A stretch of 64,000 nt of DNA from Elmis aenea (GCA_947652605.1 OX393577.1:26601466-26665465), one strand, 5' to 3'; counted from the stretch's first letter, positions 24,237-35,543 are shown. Numbers and translations are program-made. Notes: generated by a model not told the origin, from the letters alone.

Positions 24237-24430
24237 CAGCGATTCTAAACCGGGGTGCCGCGGCCCCCTGGGGGACGTGAAGGATTTTAAGAGGGTCTGG
24301 GAAAAATGTATAAAACGTTTTTACTTTTTAAAATATTGAAATATTTAAAAAAACAATTTTTTGCTCCTTATTTTACTCAAACCATCGGATATTTAGGGGG
24401 CCGCGACTACTAAAACGTTAAGAACCACTG
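24237..24430. mobile_element. 194-bp hAT MITE
   Basis: Left end CAGCGATTCTAAACCGGGG, right end complement of CAGTGGTTCTTAACGTTTT. Target duplication ctatagac/ctgtagac (7 of 8). Subterminal GGGGTGCCGCGGCCCC is echoed on the right by GGGGGCCGCGAC. Confidence 0.88.
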
Positions 24431-24669
24431 CTGTAGACAACCCTCGCACACACATTTTTGTACGTTGGACAAAAACTTAGTTAACAATAACATACAAACT
24501 TATAAAAACAAAAACCAATTAGAGAAGATGTTTTTATACATTTGAAATTTTTTATACACCAAAGGACTTGATAGACAAAAATTGTATATTCCGTTTTTTT
24601 TTTCTAATTTTCTCGGATACCGTTTGAGATATTTACAATTTCTCTTCGGATTATTAATGTAAAAATATA

Positions 24670-24867
24670 CTGGGTGTTCCATAAGAAAAAGTATAACTTT
24701 GTTATGCCACTCTTTTTTGAGCACCCTGTATGTTTGAAAATATTTTTGAAATGTAGCCCCTATTGACTTCACATAATCTAACAGCGACAGAAGTTGGAGA
24801 ATATATAGGTACCTACTACCTACCGTTTGGCCATAAAACCCCGTGGCGTCCGTCGTGACTCGCCCTG
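24670..24867. mobile_element. Foldback fragment related to the element at 48927-49993
   Basis: Starts CTGGGTGTTCCATAAG after TA and ends CGCCCTG before TA. It shares long stretches with the right arm of 48927-49993, such as AAGTTGGAGAATATAT and TATGTTTGAAAATATTTTT. Only one arm is present. Confidence 0.6.
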
Positions 24868-25119
24868 TATATATATTACTATAAAAATTTTATTTCAATT
24901 TTGTTTGATAATTATATAAATTATAAGCTAAGAATACAAGTTTTACTTATTGCATTAGTAAATCAACTCAAAATAATTTTTTGAATGGCTTTTTCATAAT
25001 TTCAAGGTTCAAATTTAGCTCGAAAGTGAGATTATATTATATATTTTTTGAGGGAAAAAATTGGTGAATCTAAAAGGATACAACCCGTTATAAAAAAAAA
25101 TTAAATTAGAGAAGGTTTG

Positions 25120-25690
25120 ACCGTTGCAAATTTGCCGAGCGGGCGTTAAAAGAATTACTTTGCCGTGACGATCGCATCATCTCACGAAATTATTCATAAT
25201 TCGAGAACCACTGAACCGAATTCGAGTATCTTCACATATTCGAAGAGAGCAAGGTTCGTTTTACTATTCACGAAAAATGCGCTTTAATAAATTTCGAAAT
25301 GGCTCCGCAAAACGCGTACAACTTTTGTGCAATTTTGTCGAAAAAAATTCATTTTGAGGTGAAATTGCCTCTTTTCACGAAATCGTTCATTACTTGATAA
25401 CCCGTGGGCCGATTTTAAGTATCTTTACATTTTTGAAGAGAGAAAAGATTGCTTTACGGTTACCGATAAACTCTCAATTTGAAATGCCGAATTGGCTTCG
25501 CACCAAACAAAAAACTTGATAAAAACTTCGGGCAAAATTCATTCGTTGCCGTGTCAACTAGCAAACCCTGAGGAAATCGCCCATTGCTCGGTAAATAATT
25601 GTCCAATTTTGAATTTAAAAAAACCATCGTATAAAGAAAAAAACGACGTTTAATTTGATATGCAACACTTTATTCGAGCCATTCGATCGA
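25120..25690. repeat. Three diverged tandem repeats of about 193 bp
   Basis: Anchor points at about 25185, 25378 and 25571 each start with a CGAAAT/GGAAAT motif. Copies 1 and 2 continue with a 'tcgagaacc...ccga' block, AGTATCTT, ACAT and GAAGAGAG about 60 bases later. The third copy is most decayed. No reading frame. They lie between the nuclease gene and the right end of the Harbinger element. Boundaries are estimates by eye. Confidence 0.5.
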
Positions 25691-26160
25691 GTCCACACGG
25701 AAAGGAAATCTAACACTTTTGTTCCCGCTCGAATTTACATGTATTTAAATGGGAAAAATGTGCCATTTTTAAACGTTCATAACTTTGTTATTATTTGTCG
25801 TAGAAAGTTGATTCTTAGACCATCAGCGAGCCCGATTCTTACAGATTAAGAAACTGTTTGTCTTTTAGCTGTGGCCCCATGCGGGGGCCCGGCACGATGT
25901 TAGTAACGAACTCACGCGACCGACTAAGTCACGTGTTAGCCAGCGACGTTCTGTACCTGGACATGCGGTGGGAAGGTTTTTACAATTTTTTAAAAATGAA
26001 AATCGCCAAAACTCGAAAACCGTCCGACGGATTTAGCTAATTTTTTAATCGTAGATTCACATTGCCTATGCGCCGCTCACGTTCAAATTTCAAGTCAATA
26101 ACTCTAAAAACGGCTGAGCTACGAGCAAAAGCGGTTTTTAAATTTTTTTGAATATTTACT
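25691..26160. other. Unassigned, moderately GC-richer non-coding part of the Harbinger element
   Basis: Contains short open frames (25655-25849 and 25858-26040) with no domain and with no counterpart in a splice model I can build. Nothing further recognised. Confidence 0.4.
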
Positions 26161-26164
26161 CTCC

Positions 26165-26322
26165 ACAATTGCCGTGTACACGGACCTGAGAGTTCTCGCG
26201 AGAGCGCTCTCGGCGAGTGCTATCGAGAGTAAATACGGCTGTATCAACTATCACGTGGACAACCCCCTGAGAGTAACTATCGAGAGTAACTCTCGATAGT
26301 AACTCTCACGTGAAAGCGCACC
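26165..26322. repeat. Right subterminal GAGAGTA/CTCTC array of the Harbinger element
   Basis: Mirrors the left array: GTGTACACGGACCTGAGAG at its inner border, then GAGAGCGCTCTC, and finally a run of alternating GAGAGTAACT/CTCTCGATAG units before the end CACGTGAAAGCGCACC. Confidence 0.8.
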
Positions 26323-26323
26323 T

Positions 26324-27297
26324 TAAGATTGTTGTCGCTATGGTAATCCAGACTTCTTAATCTTATGATGCGATTCGCATAGTCAGCGTTTTTTTGTTAC
26401 TTGTTTGTTAGAAAATTGCTGAATGAGCTTTAATTACAGACCAGTTTGGGATTTAATAAATTAGTGTAAATGGACATAAACGGTAAATAAGATATTTACA
26501 AAAAAAAAAAAAAAAACATGAGGCTTACAAGTTGACTTGCTCTGAACCTTAATAAGATGAATGCACAGCGACTTAAATGTCAAAGACAAACTATACTAAT
26601 TACTACAGTTGTTAACGTGAAAATTACCAAAATTGTAAAAGTTTATTGTAGTTAATTGTTTGACTAATTGGAAATAGTACAAAGTTTGACCGCTCAAAAC
26701 GAATTATAACTACAGTCATTAAAATAACAACGCTGTTTGAAAACTATTTTGTAACTAAAGGAACCACATTTACAACCAATTTTAAAGTTATCACCCGAAA
26801 TTTAATACAAAACTCCATTTACCAATATGTTAAACTCATTTCAATGCGGTAAAACTATCACTGCAACGTGCTAGTTAAAATTAATAAAAAAAAATACAAC
26901 AGACGACATTTATTGAACTGATTTAATGATGTCCATTCAGAAAATTACTTTACTGATAAAAGAAGGAAAAGTTAGTCTTGTGCGACTAAGTCGTGATAAA
27001 AGAAGTTCGCAAAGCTGAGATATCTTTTGGACGACTTATTTGAATATCGCTTAAGAAGTTCCTATTCAAGTTTTTTCGTAGGTAGGATTACATCGAAATA
27101 AAAAGTGCAACGACACCATATTATCTTCTCACTTATTTTGGATTTTATATCAAATATACATCATGAATCAAAAGACATTTTAAATTGCCTACAAAATATT
27201 TGTTAAAATATTTATAATGGTTACATTCGTTACCGGACACTTTCTAATCATAACGTATTCATGATTGCTATCACAATAATTTATTTTATTTATTAAA
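26324..27297. other. Unassigned AT-rich sequence
   Basis: Includes an A-run at about 26500-26517. No gene or bounded repeat recognised. Confidence 0.45.
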
Positions 27298-27850
27298 TTA
27301 ATGGAATAGAAAGAACTCACACAGGGCCAAATCTACTGAATAAGGTGAATAAGGCAGCACTTTAACTTTTAAATCTTGTAAAACTTGCTGCGTTGAGTGT
27401 GCTCGATGAGCAGGCGCATTGTCTTGATGCAGGATCCAAGCGTTTGTGCCATATTCTGGTCCTTTAAGAGCAATCTTTGGCATAAGTTTGGTCTTGATAA
27501 TATTAGCATAATATTCTGCATTAACAGTTTTTCCTTTAACAACACAGTGATTGTAAACAATCCCTTTTTGTCGAAAAAGAATATTAGGTGCATAACTTTT
27601 ACTGTACTTGTTTGTACTTTTGTATTTTTCGATCTAGGGCTTCCCTTACATTTTCATTGTGAGCTTTCCGACTTTAATTCTGGGACTTTATGATAACACC
27701 ACAATTCATCATAGTCGTATGTAACAACCCTACCTAGGAACTTGGTTCTCGTTTCCCCTGCTCACAATAGAAATCGTTTGTTGTTTTTGTTCATCTGAGA
27801 GCATTCGAGGGAACCATAAGCAAATTATATATTTTTCAAAAGCGCAAAAA
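27298..27850 (-). pseudogene. Mariner (DD34D-type) transposase pseudogene
   Basis: Minus-strand pieces in different frames reconstruct the order of a mariner transposase. First a VTYDYDELWC stretch (around 27700), where functional proteins have a GDETWV-type motif. Then a KVMHLIFFFDKKGLF stretch (27560-27593). Then WILHQDNAPAHRAHSTQ (around 27440), the second catalytic D in HxDNAPAH. Then LPYSPYSVDLALCEFFLFH, the YSPDLAPxDFFLF signature containing the third D (here SVDLALCEF, altered). Several frameshifts and a stop separate the parts. No terminal inverted repeats were identified. Confidence 0.88.
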
Positions 27851-28574
27851 GTAAGCTTTCGATTTATGTCAAAGACAACTATGGTTGCCATTTAAGATAA
27901 GAAAGTTAGATGTAATATATCGATATTTTTATGAGTTAAAAAAAATGAATATCGCTATCTTGTTAAGGACAAAAAACCATGCAAAAAAAATTCTAAAGTT
28001 TTTCTCTTTATTTTCGTTAAAGCGAGATATTTAACATTTTTGAAAATTACTAAAAAACGGATTTTGGCTATATTTCGAGAATTTAAAAAAAAAACGAAAA
28101 TCTGTTTACGGCAGCTAATTTCTCTCTAGAAAAGAAATTAAGGCTACATACTTGGTTTTTTTTTATCTCTGATAATAACTGAGTTACCCTGTATGAGCAT
28201 CGAAAATAGGCCACCCTATTTATCGTAAACAACAACTCTTTCAAAATTTAATTTGCAATTCAGATCATGTCAAAATAACGATTTTTGCGCTTCCTGTTTA
28301 ACTATTACCTGGTTAAAAAAAGATTTCGATCGGCAATGGTGCTGAACACCAGCGCGTCGTATAGTAGTTCTGTTGGGATGTTTTACCGGAGACGGCGTTT
28401 CGTTCAGCGGCGTGTTTTAGCGGAGACAGCGCACAGAGGGGCATTTTTTCCTAATCTAGCTGGTCAAAATTATTTTAGTTATTGAATTGATTCAAAATAT
28501 GGTTATCTTTTAAGTCTAATAGTAAAATAATATTTTTAGTCAAAACAATCAATCGTTTTTATTAACATGATAAA
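27851..28574. other. Unassigned, with foldback fragments
   Basis: ACCCTGTA at about 28186 and CCACCCTAT at about 28211 look like remains of CAGGGTG-type ends. A segment at about 28380-28440 (CGTTTCGTTCAGCGGCGTGTT) recurs at about 31903-31950. Confidence 0.4.
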
Positions 28575-28990
28575 CTGGGTGGTCCAAATTCGATGGGATT
28601 ACATTCAAGATAGAGAAACGGTTAAATTACCAAAAATGTGCAGTAAAAAAAAAATTGAACCGTTTTTAAAAATAATCTATCATTTCCGGTTTTTGTTTTT
28701 TGTCATATCTTTTATGTGTTATATCTCCGTTATTGTTGTAAATATCGAAAATAATTATGAATTTTTTTTACGCTTGCCGAAAATAAGTTATGATACAAAC
28801 TTACCTTATTTTAAATCAAAGCTATAGTTGGCTATACCCTATTTAAATTCCTTATTTTTTTCTCATTTTAAATAGGTAGGGGTTGATGTAGTTATTTTAA
28901 ATAATACGCAGTTGCAAATGTTTTTTTTATGATGAACATTATCAAAACGAAAGTAAAAACTGGTTAACAGGATACTCTAATAAAACAACA
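28575..28990 (+). mobile_element. Incomplete copy of the CAGGGTGGTCCAAATTCGAT foldback
   Basis: Starts CTGGGTGGTCCAAATTCGAT and carries the same internal order as 8431-9075 (GATAGAGAAACGGTTAAATTACC, TGTGCAG, CTATAGTTGGCTATA, ATAATACGCA) but lacks the right terminus. A 14-base gap in the 'tacatgggtatcttgc' region is visible. Confidence 0.7.
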
Positions 28991-29197
28991 TGTTAAATTT
29001 TCCTACTTGTAAAACCTGTAATATATTTTACGCCTCAAAAGAAAAGGTGTGGTTAATCTTTTGTAGGGAGGTTATATCCAAGACTCTTTATCTTTATTTT
29101 CTTCATTCCTCAACATGTATTTTCAGTTGGAAGAAGTATTTGCAGTGTTTCTTCAACGAATGGTTTGATTTTCTTCTTGGCATCGGTCTCATGCCTG

Positions 29198-30912
29198 TTA
29201 CCAGAGGATCCGAACTGAGCAGAAATCTGTTAAGAACATCCAGATTACATGATTCTCTGAAAGGTTTTGACGATAATCGCGAAAGTGCTTATTCCGTGCT
29301 TCTGCAGCCTCTTCAGATAAATGTCCTATGAGCATCAAAGCATGTTTCACGATTATAGGTCCGTGCACTAGAATTTTGTGCATAGTATGCCAAGCATATA
29401 ATTGAACCAAAGTATATTCGGCAAACTTCTCAATTTGAAGATGATGCCTACTAGATATCGTTTCTAAAATGAGTTTTATGTGATAAATCATATGGAAGTC
29501 TAAGGCCTGCTGCACACGTACGTTTTTCTGCCGTCCGGCAGCCGCACGGTGCCGATGCACACGTACGTTCGCCGTGCGGCAGCCGTCCGGCGACGGATGT
29601 ACGTGTGCAGCACCTAATATGTTTTCTAGTACTGTTATATCGGCCTCTAGATCCGGATCCATAAAAAAAATTCGACTTGTGTTACCGTCATTTATATTGC
29701 CGAAACCAGGCTTAGATAAATCTACAATTAAACCCATTACATATCTGAACTTCTGTCGAATTTCTAATTTGTTTTAAAAAACTACTCCTATATTTTTATC
29801 ATTTTCCAGTCTTTAAGTTGCCACTTTTTTATAGTATAGGTAGCTTGTAAGTTTAATGTAATACGCTTTAAAAAAAGGCTAATTCTTGCGTGTAGAATGG
29901 ACATTCCAAATTCCAAAGAATTTATAACTTTCTTTTTAAATATGACATTAAAATCTTTCCATGTTGCTCCACATAGCATTTCATTGTGGATGTTGTGTGC
30001 GTTGCAGCATTACATATTTTAGCGTCAATCAACAATCCTTGTATCATTTTGTGTTTAACAGAAAAAATGCTATGTGCCAACGTAACTTTCGTTTCTTCTA
30101 GTCCGTTTACTGCATGTTGTATGTATTCAATTTCTTCATTTATAACATCTACTGTTTCTGTAATAAATCAAATTCTGATAGGTGGCAATAGCGTGGTGAA
30201 GATGGAGTTGAATTTTGCCAGATTTACGTTTGAGCCACAAGTTAATAATTGCAATGAGATAAATGAACTTTGGAAATTATTTGCGTCTGAATCGGTCGTT
30301 TTCAAATTTCTGCTTAAATTGTGACTGCTGTGATCCATCATAACCTTAACCGCACTTGGAAATCATTATTAGCGAATTAAGATCATCTTCCCTTAGTTTT
30401 TCAAAAACTTTTAAATGCGCTAACAATCGATTAGCGGTATGGCTCAATAAATCCTGTAAATGTATTTCTGCAAATGTGTCTGTTACACGATATGATTGTT
30501 TACCTGGATAGCAGTCCATTTTTGTTTTTTGTATTATGGAGTAACAAGGATACAGTTTTTTATTATTATGTCATCTAATGATCTCATACTGTTTTCTTAA
30601 AAGTCGAGTTTCGACAAACGTAGCCAGTGCCTGCACAGGTGACAATTGTGCCTTGTCTAGTTTCAAAGATTTTAAATACGCTTGCTTGTATTTTTTTGCA
30701 CGTTTTGGTGAACGATTTATTTCTTTTAGTATGTTCGATGCATCTCTCTTTCCTTTAGCTCTTAGCTTCATCTGTGCAGCAAAAATTAATTTTCCCGAAT
30801 CTACTGTGTTCCGTAGCTTTTCTGTCTCATGTCTTTTACTGCGCTGACTCGACTCCTTAAATGTCTTTAATGAGAGGCGCCCCAAACACTTTTTTTTGTT
30901 TTGGTCCATCAA
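29198..30912 (-). pseudogene. Decayed member of an uncharacterised repeat-encoded protein family
   Basis: A single protein can be followed down the minus strand through several frame breaks. Blocks in order: GRLSLKTF...LRNTVDSGKLIFAAQMKLRA (30912-30574); after a TGA, YPCYSII and a long open part ending at KCG plus stop; GYDGS and FKQKF; a shifted DSDANNFQSSFISLQLL; HKMIQGLLIDAKICNA and CYVEQ; FGMSILHARISLF and IKKWQ (29788-29979); IEKFAEYTLVQLYAWHTMHKILVHG and SEEAAEARNKHFRDYRQN (29198-29500). I recall this block order from repeated proteins of unknown function in arthropods and cnidarians (memory, not verified) and infer that it comes from a mobile element. At least two stops and two shifts make it dead. 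A hairpin MITE (29504-29614) interrupts it without closing the frame. Confidence 0.7.
29504..29614. mobile_element. 111-bp GC-rich hairpin MITE, TAA duplication
   Basis: Flanked by TAA on both sides (29501-29503, 29615-29617). The arms contain CTGCTGCACACGTACG and, inverted, CGTACGTGTGCAGCA, plus GCCGTCCGGCAGCCGCACGG against its complement with changes. Internal CACACGTACGTTCGCCG makes each arm repeat itself in part. It sits in the pseudogene 29198-30912. Confidence 0.85.
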
Positions 30913-31360
30913 TATACCCTGAAGCCAATCATGATTTTTTTTAAAGATATTTTCTTTCTTGTGGGCTAACTGTTTCTATTCTAGTTAATTTTTGGTTTTT
31001 TAATGATGCTGAAAGTAAAAAAAAAAAACATTTTTCGACAAAAATAAACCATGACCCATAAAAATTACATTTATGGCTATAAGAGTTTATTTGGCCCAAT
31101 ATGAACAAGTAATTTCACGCGAATCCACCGCTACTGTTTTAATTTTTTTAAATTTAAAACCTTTCATTTTGTATTGATGTTAAGAAAAATATCGGGACGC
31201 ACCCTGAAGTACAACAAAAGCTCCGGTTTCTTTAAAAATCAGAAAAAAAAATACCAAAAAACTATTGTTTTTAAATGGAATTTTTAGTATTTTAAAAATA
31301 TTCCTGATCCGCACACCTACGGGTAGATGGGAATTTGATTATATATATATAAAAATATTC
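30913..31360. other. Unassigned AT-rich sequence
   Basis: A-run at about 31017-31029. No gene recognised. Confidence 0.4.
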
Positions 31361-31600
31361 GTCCCTCTGTCCCATAATAATAGTAGCAAGTGGATATTTA
31401 AACGGGAATTATTGGCGAATGCAGCTGTTAGTTATGTTGTAGCGCAACATTGCCAAGCCTTCAATCAAAATCAATGTTTAATTTAATCTAGTTTTTTGAT
31501 AATAAATGTTGCGTTCTATATTTATTTTCTTTTGCTACTATTAATATGGGACAAATTAAATTAATCAACTGCCACTGCTATTATTATGGGATAGAGGGAT
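31361..31600. mobile_element. MITE with GTCCCTCTGTCCCATAATAATAG termini
   Basis: TCCCTCTGTCCCATAATAAT at 31362 is mirrored by the complement of ATCCCTCTATCCCATAATAA ending at 31600. A further partial inverted copy (CTACTATTAATATGGGACA) is at 31535-31553. No target duplication identified. Confidence 0.6.
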
Positions 31601-31965
31601 CTCACTTACCTGCTAAGGAATGATCCATACTTTAACACTTTTTAATACTTGTTTGAAAAAACTAGTTAAACAATTAAAAGAATGACGTACAGTTAAATGA
31701 CAACCATATAATAATTGCTTGAATTATGATTGACTGGAGTGTATCACAGATGGCGCAGGGAAATAAAACAGGTTGGCCAACTGTTCTTTGTCTATTTAAG
31801 TCTCATCTCTCATAACTTCATAAGTAGTAATTAATTTTTAGCTGTGATTGTTTTGAAAAACCGACTTTTGACCAGCCAGATGAAGTAAATACCCCACTGT
31901 GCGTTTCGTTCAGCGGCGTGTTCTAGCGGAGAGAACGCCTCGTTCGGCGACGACGTTGTCCACTA

Positions 31966-32900
31966 CATTTTCTACGAGCAAGAATAATGCCAACTGTTGC
32001 ACACTATGACACTAACATTAAACTTACTAACGGTCAAACGGTGTTCTACCATTAAATAAAAAGATAAAGGAAGGAGCGTTAAAGCGATACTAAGGCGTCC
32101 AGGTTAGCCTCTCAATATGACGGATGCATGTTTCCGCTTCTCAGTGGCGTATCTAACATTTTTAAATATATATTGATTAATGTAAATATTTGCTTTGTTT
32201 TAAATTGAGCCTGTTATTTACTTATTTAATTCTTGTTTCGTGGTTGTGGGAATTAAAAAAAAGACAGCATATTCCTATATTTGGATTGTTTATTATGAGA
32301 GTTAAAAAATATGCTGTACACAAATGCACGCCACTGATATGACATACCATTTTGACAGACCACATCAAATTTTCAGTACTTGATTACACTACAAAATATT
32401 AATGTCTACTTACCTATGAAACGTAATCTTTTAATCTTCATCATTTTTGGACCTAGTAAGACTACAAGATCTGCAGCTAACCATTGTAGCACACAAAACT
32501 CTAAATTTCTTGACTGTTTGACCAGTTAAAACCGGCCGCCATCAGAAGCCATTTATGTCGTCATTTCCGTCGCCGCTCAAACGTTGCAGTATAGTATTAA
32601 AAGCTCCTTCCTTTATCTTTTTATTCAATGTGTTCTACTGATCAGTGTTCTACTGACAATAAAAATTATGCATTTTTTATTTTATAAAAATTTATCGAAA
32701 ACCCGGCCGAACTACAAAAACCGGACATGTCCGGATTTCGGCGGGGAAGTCCGGGCGGATTTTTAAAATGTATCCGGGTTTTCGATAAGTTTTTATAAAA
32801 TAAAAAATGAATAATTTTTATTGTCAGTGGAACACCATTAGTTTAATGTTAGTGTCATAGTGTGCAACAGTTGGCATTATTGTTGCTCGTAGAAAATGCT
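31966..32900. repeat. Large imperfect palindrome with nested insertions
   Basis: The segment ATTTTCTACGAGCAAGAATA with AACTGTTGCACACTATGACA and CTAACATTAAAC (31966-32022) recurs inverted at 32838-32900. A second inverted pair is AAAGATAAAGGAAGGAGC (about 32060) and GCTCCTTCCTTTATCTTTTT (about 32607-32626). The axis lies near 32300, within a short element at about 32146-32338 that begins CAGTGGCGTATCTA and ends with the complement of CAGTGGCGTGCA. Confidence 0.65.
32654..32824. repeat. 170-bp hairpin centred on GGACATGTCCGG
   Basis: The left arm GACAATAAAAATTATGCATT...ATCGAAAACCCGG is mirrored by CCGGGTTTTCGAT...AATTTTTATTGTC. The loop region is GC-rich with CCGGACATGTCCGG. It is nested in the 31966-32900 palindrome and non-coding. 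Confidence 0.8.
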
Positions 32901-33059
32901 TTCATATTCGCGATAAAACGTTGCAAAACTATTAAAACAATTCCGGTAAAATTTGGTATCTGATCGTTATCGTATATTCCGGATTCGATAAGAATATTGA
33001 GGTTGCAATACGACTTCCGGTTCAACCGGAAACGACCTAACTTTAAAATTTTGCAATAA

Positions 33060-33370
33060 ACATCATGTATATTTATTTTTTTGGATCTCTCTTTAAATTT
33101 ACATTTAAAATGTATTAGATTTTATGGGTCTTAAGCTCAAGTCAAACGTTTTCATAAAATTCACATATTTTTGAAAATTTTGAGTGATGCATACTTTCAA
33201 AAATGTTCAACATTTATGAACTTTGTGAAGGCAAGTATTTGTTTTTTGAAATCTACGTTGACTATAAGCTACATTTAAAAAATATTATATTGGGCGTTTT
33301 CTACACTTGGTCAAACTTGGTAAAACTTTAAACATCGTAAACTTAATTTTCTTAAATACAACACCTCAAT
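33060..33370 (-). repeat. Fragment of the 48927-49993 foldback family
   Basis: Matches, in inverted orientation, about 49500-49800: GGGCGTTTT, ACTTGGTCAAACTTG and a TTAAACATCGTAAAC-like region occur in the same order. No ends present. Confidence 0.5.
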
Positions 33371-34529
33371 ATGTTTTTACATGTTTGAGGTTACATTTTT
33401 TCTATAAAAAAATGTCCTGGTTTAAAAAGTGCAAAAATGTCCTGGTTTTTCATTTTTTGTCCTAGTTTTGCTGAATTACATCTGGTCACCCTAAGCCTAA
33501 GCCTAAGTAGATAGGACCGTCGCGTCGTAGCTAAAGGCTTAATCACGACTCAAATATGCTAACTGCTAACGCCGTGAACTTGCTGGGCAAGCTAACAATA
33601 TAACAAACCGTCATTGAGAAAAATTACACTACTGTGCGTCATTTGCTTTTTTAGAAATCATGGCAGTCTTAGTATTTTCGGAATCATCCTCGTACATCTA
33701 AGTATAAAATTAACGTTAAATAATTGTCTATGTTAAGTATTTGTTACACCTAATACGAAAATGTTTTATTTTGTAAAAAATGATAGTATTGAAACAATCG
33801 ACAAAGGCATTATTGAAAGTTAATAGATTTGTTAACGGTTCGTTAGTTTCACCGACTTCACTAAACCAATAATGTGATAAAAGCACTGGAAAATACTTTT
33901 CCATTTCATTTGTGAGCCAATTTAATATCGTAGTATCGTATCTATCGATTAATATAAGTATATTTGATTTGCAACTCCCTAACTCTGATTTAATTTTTTT
34001 GTTTACTTTTCAACGAACGCAAAAGAAAGAGTCTTCTTTAAAATTTATTGTAAAATTACTTTGTCAAGAATGCTTCATTCCTTCCTTTTACACTTTATCC
34101 TATTAAACGGGATTATACTCTATTTTTCATCTAAAGTCGTTACGTATCCTTTTAGTTCTTATGAGAAAAGATTTGTTTTAAATATAATTTCCTGTTAAAT
34201 CTAGTGACACTTTGTACAAAGCAACTGCGACGCTCCACAGTATCATAAATCATGTACACTTTTGAAGCTACCCGGATATTTACTTTTATGAAACATTTAT
34301 TTAAACAAATACACATAAGTTTGTTTTGAATATACTTAACATCCAATAAAATATACACGATGTCCCCATACAAGACAAATTATTCAATAGCTCTTTTATT
34401 GGTAACAATTTTTTAAAAAGTTTCGAATAAAAGTTGTTTTTGGTCATTTACTACATAGTTTTAAATTATTTTCAATTACACGGAGTGTTTTGTATTTGCA
34501 CACCAATACGTAACTTTGTTCTTTTATAT
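33371..34529. other. Unassigned AT-rich sequence
   Basis: Includes a short CCTAAG repeat at about 33487-33507, preceded by GGTCACCCTAAG, which may be a lone transposon end. No gene recognised. Confidence 0.4.
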
Positions 34530-34861
34530 CAGCGGTTCCCAACCTTTAAGTCGCGAGTTATTGTTTAGGTTGGTCGTGCGTGATTTTTGTTAAGCGTAGG
34601 CCCGTAGGCCGTAGGCTCAAGAATTTTTTTATGTAAAATTGGCACTTCTGCTTCTCCAGACTTTTTTACCTCTACCCTCTCCATTATAATAAACTAAATT
34701 ATGTTGAACATTACTAGTACACTAGTAGTCCACTGATGATCTTCCTATCACCCTACCAGAATTTAAGTTGTTGCATACTACGTTTACATGCTGAAGTTAA
34801 TGCGCATTTACCTAAAATCGGATTGTGAGCTGTTCATACGACGTGCAAATGCGTAAAACAG

Positions 34862-35203
34862 TTATTTATGTATCAAGGCCGAAAAAGTACATTTTGGCCG
34901 AGGTGCATATTACATTTTTTGTGCGATCGAATTAAAAATAATTTAAATTTTTAGTATTTTTCAAAAATATAGGTTAGAAACTACGTGACATTCTGTCACT
35001 GACATATGACGGCGTATGTACTGCAATACCGGCCCTCTCCTTAGCAACGGCCGTAAAAGTTACTTTTCAGGCCGTTGCTAAGGGTAACGGCCTGAAAAGT
35101 AACTTTTACGGCCGTTGCTAAGGATAACGCCGGTAATGCAGTACTTTATGGTTGCTAACGCGTCCGTCAAACAGCTGTTTCTAGTACGATCGCACAAAAA
35201 TAT
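34862..35203 (+). repeat. Palindromic repeat, copy A
   Basis: An inverted copy exists at 46288-46668. The core at 35018-35144 is a near-perfect palindrome built from CCTTAGCAACGGCCGTAAAA and GTTACTTTTCAGGCCGTTGC with their complements. Flanking shared blocks include GGCCGAGGTGCATATTACAT and AAACAGCTGTTTCTAGTACG, then ATCGCACAAAAA. Confidence 0.85.
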
Positions 35204-35543
35204 TTTTATTCAACGGTTAGTACCGACCAGTACCGACCACCTACCGACCGACACTGAAGTTCTATGCACCGAAGTTACAGCTTCGTATTGCCAATATAAT
35301 TAACAATTTGAAATAAGTCGCCTCCTCTATATCGTTTTACATCGAAAATAACAAAAAATACATTTTCTTTAATTATTTATTTATTTTTAAACTTTCTTCT
35401 TGAATGATTCATTATCACATAAAAGTAAGGTTAGAACTTTAGCTGTCACTATTTTTGCAATGTTGGCAGTATGCAAAATTTGTGACTAAAACCAGGTTCA
35501 ACCGTTTACTTGTAAAATACACATTATTTTGTTCCGTATAAAA

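Larger units (their letters stand above)
19126..26323. mobile_element. 7.2-kb PIF/Harbinger transposon with two intact spliced genes
   Basis: The left end has GGTGCGTGTACACCTGAGAG (19127) and the right end the complement of GGTGCGCTTTCACGTGAGAG (ending 26322). TAA occurs just outside both ends (19123-19125 and 26324-26326), matching the 3-bp TWA duplication of PIF/Harbinger elements. Inside are the two proteins such elements normally carry: a MADF-BESS DNA-binding protein on the plus strand and a HARBI1-like DDE nuclease on the minus strand. Both ends bear arrays of GAGAGTA/CTCTC motifs. Later insertions inside it: a dispersed repeat at about 19870-20200, a Tigger-like mini-MITE at 20272-20352, hATs at 23537-23797 and 24237-24430, and a foldback piece at 24670-24867. 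Confidence 0.85.

Noticed and set aside
32146..32338. hAT MITE with CAGTGGCG ends
   Set aside because: Ends are suggestive but the flanks (ccgcttct versus atatgaca) show no duplication; noted only inside the palindrome entry.
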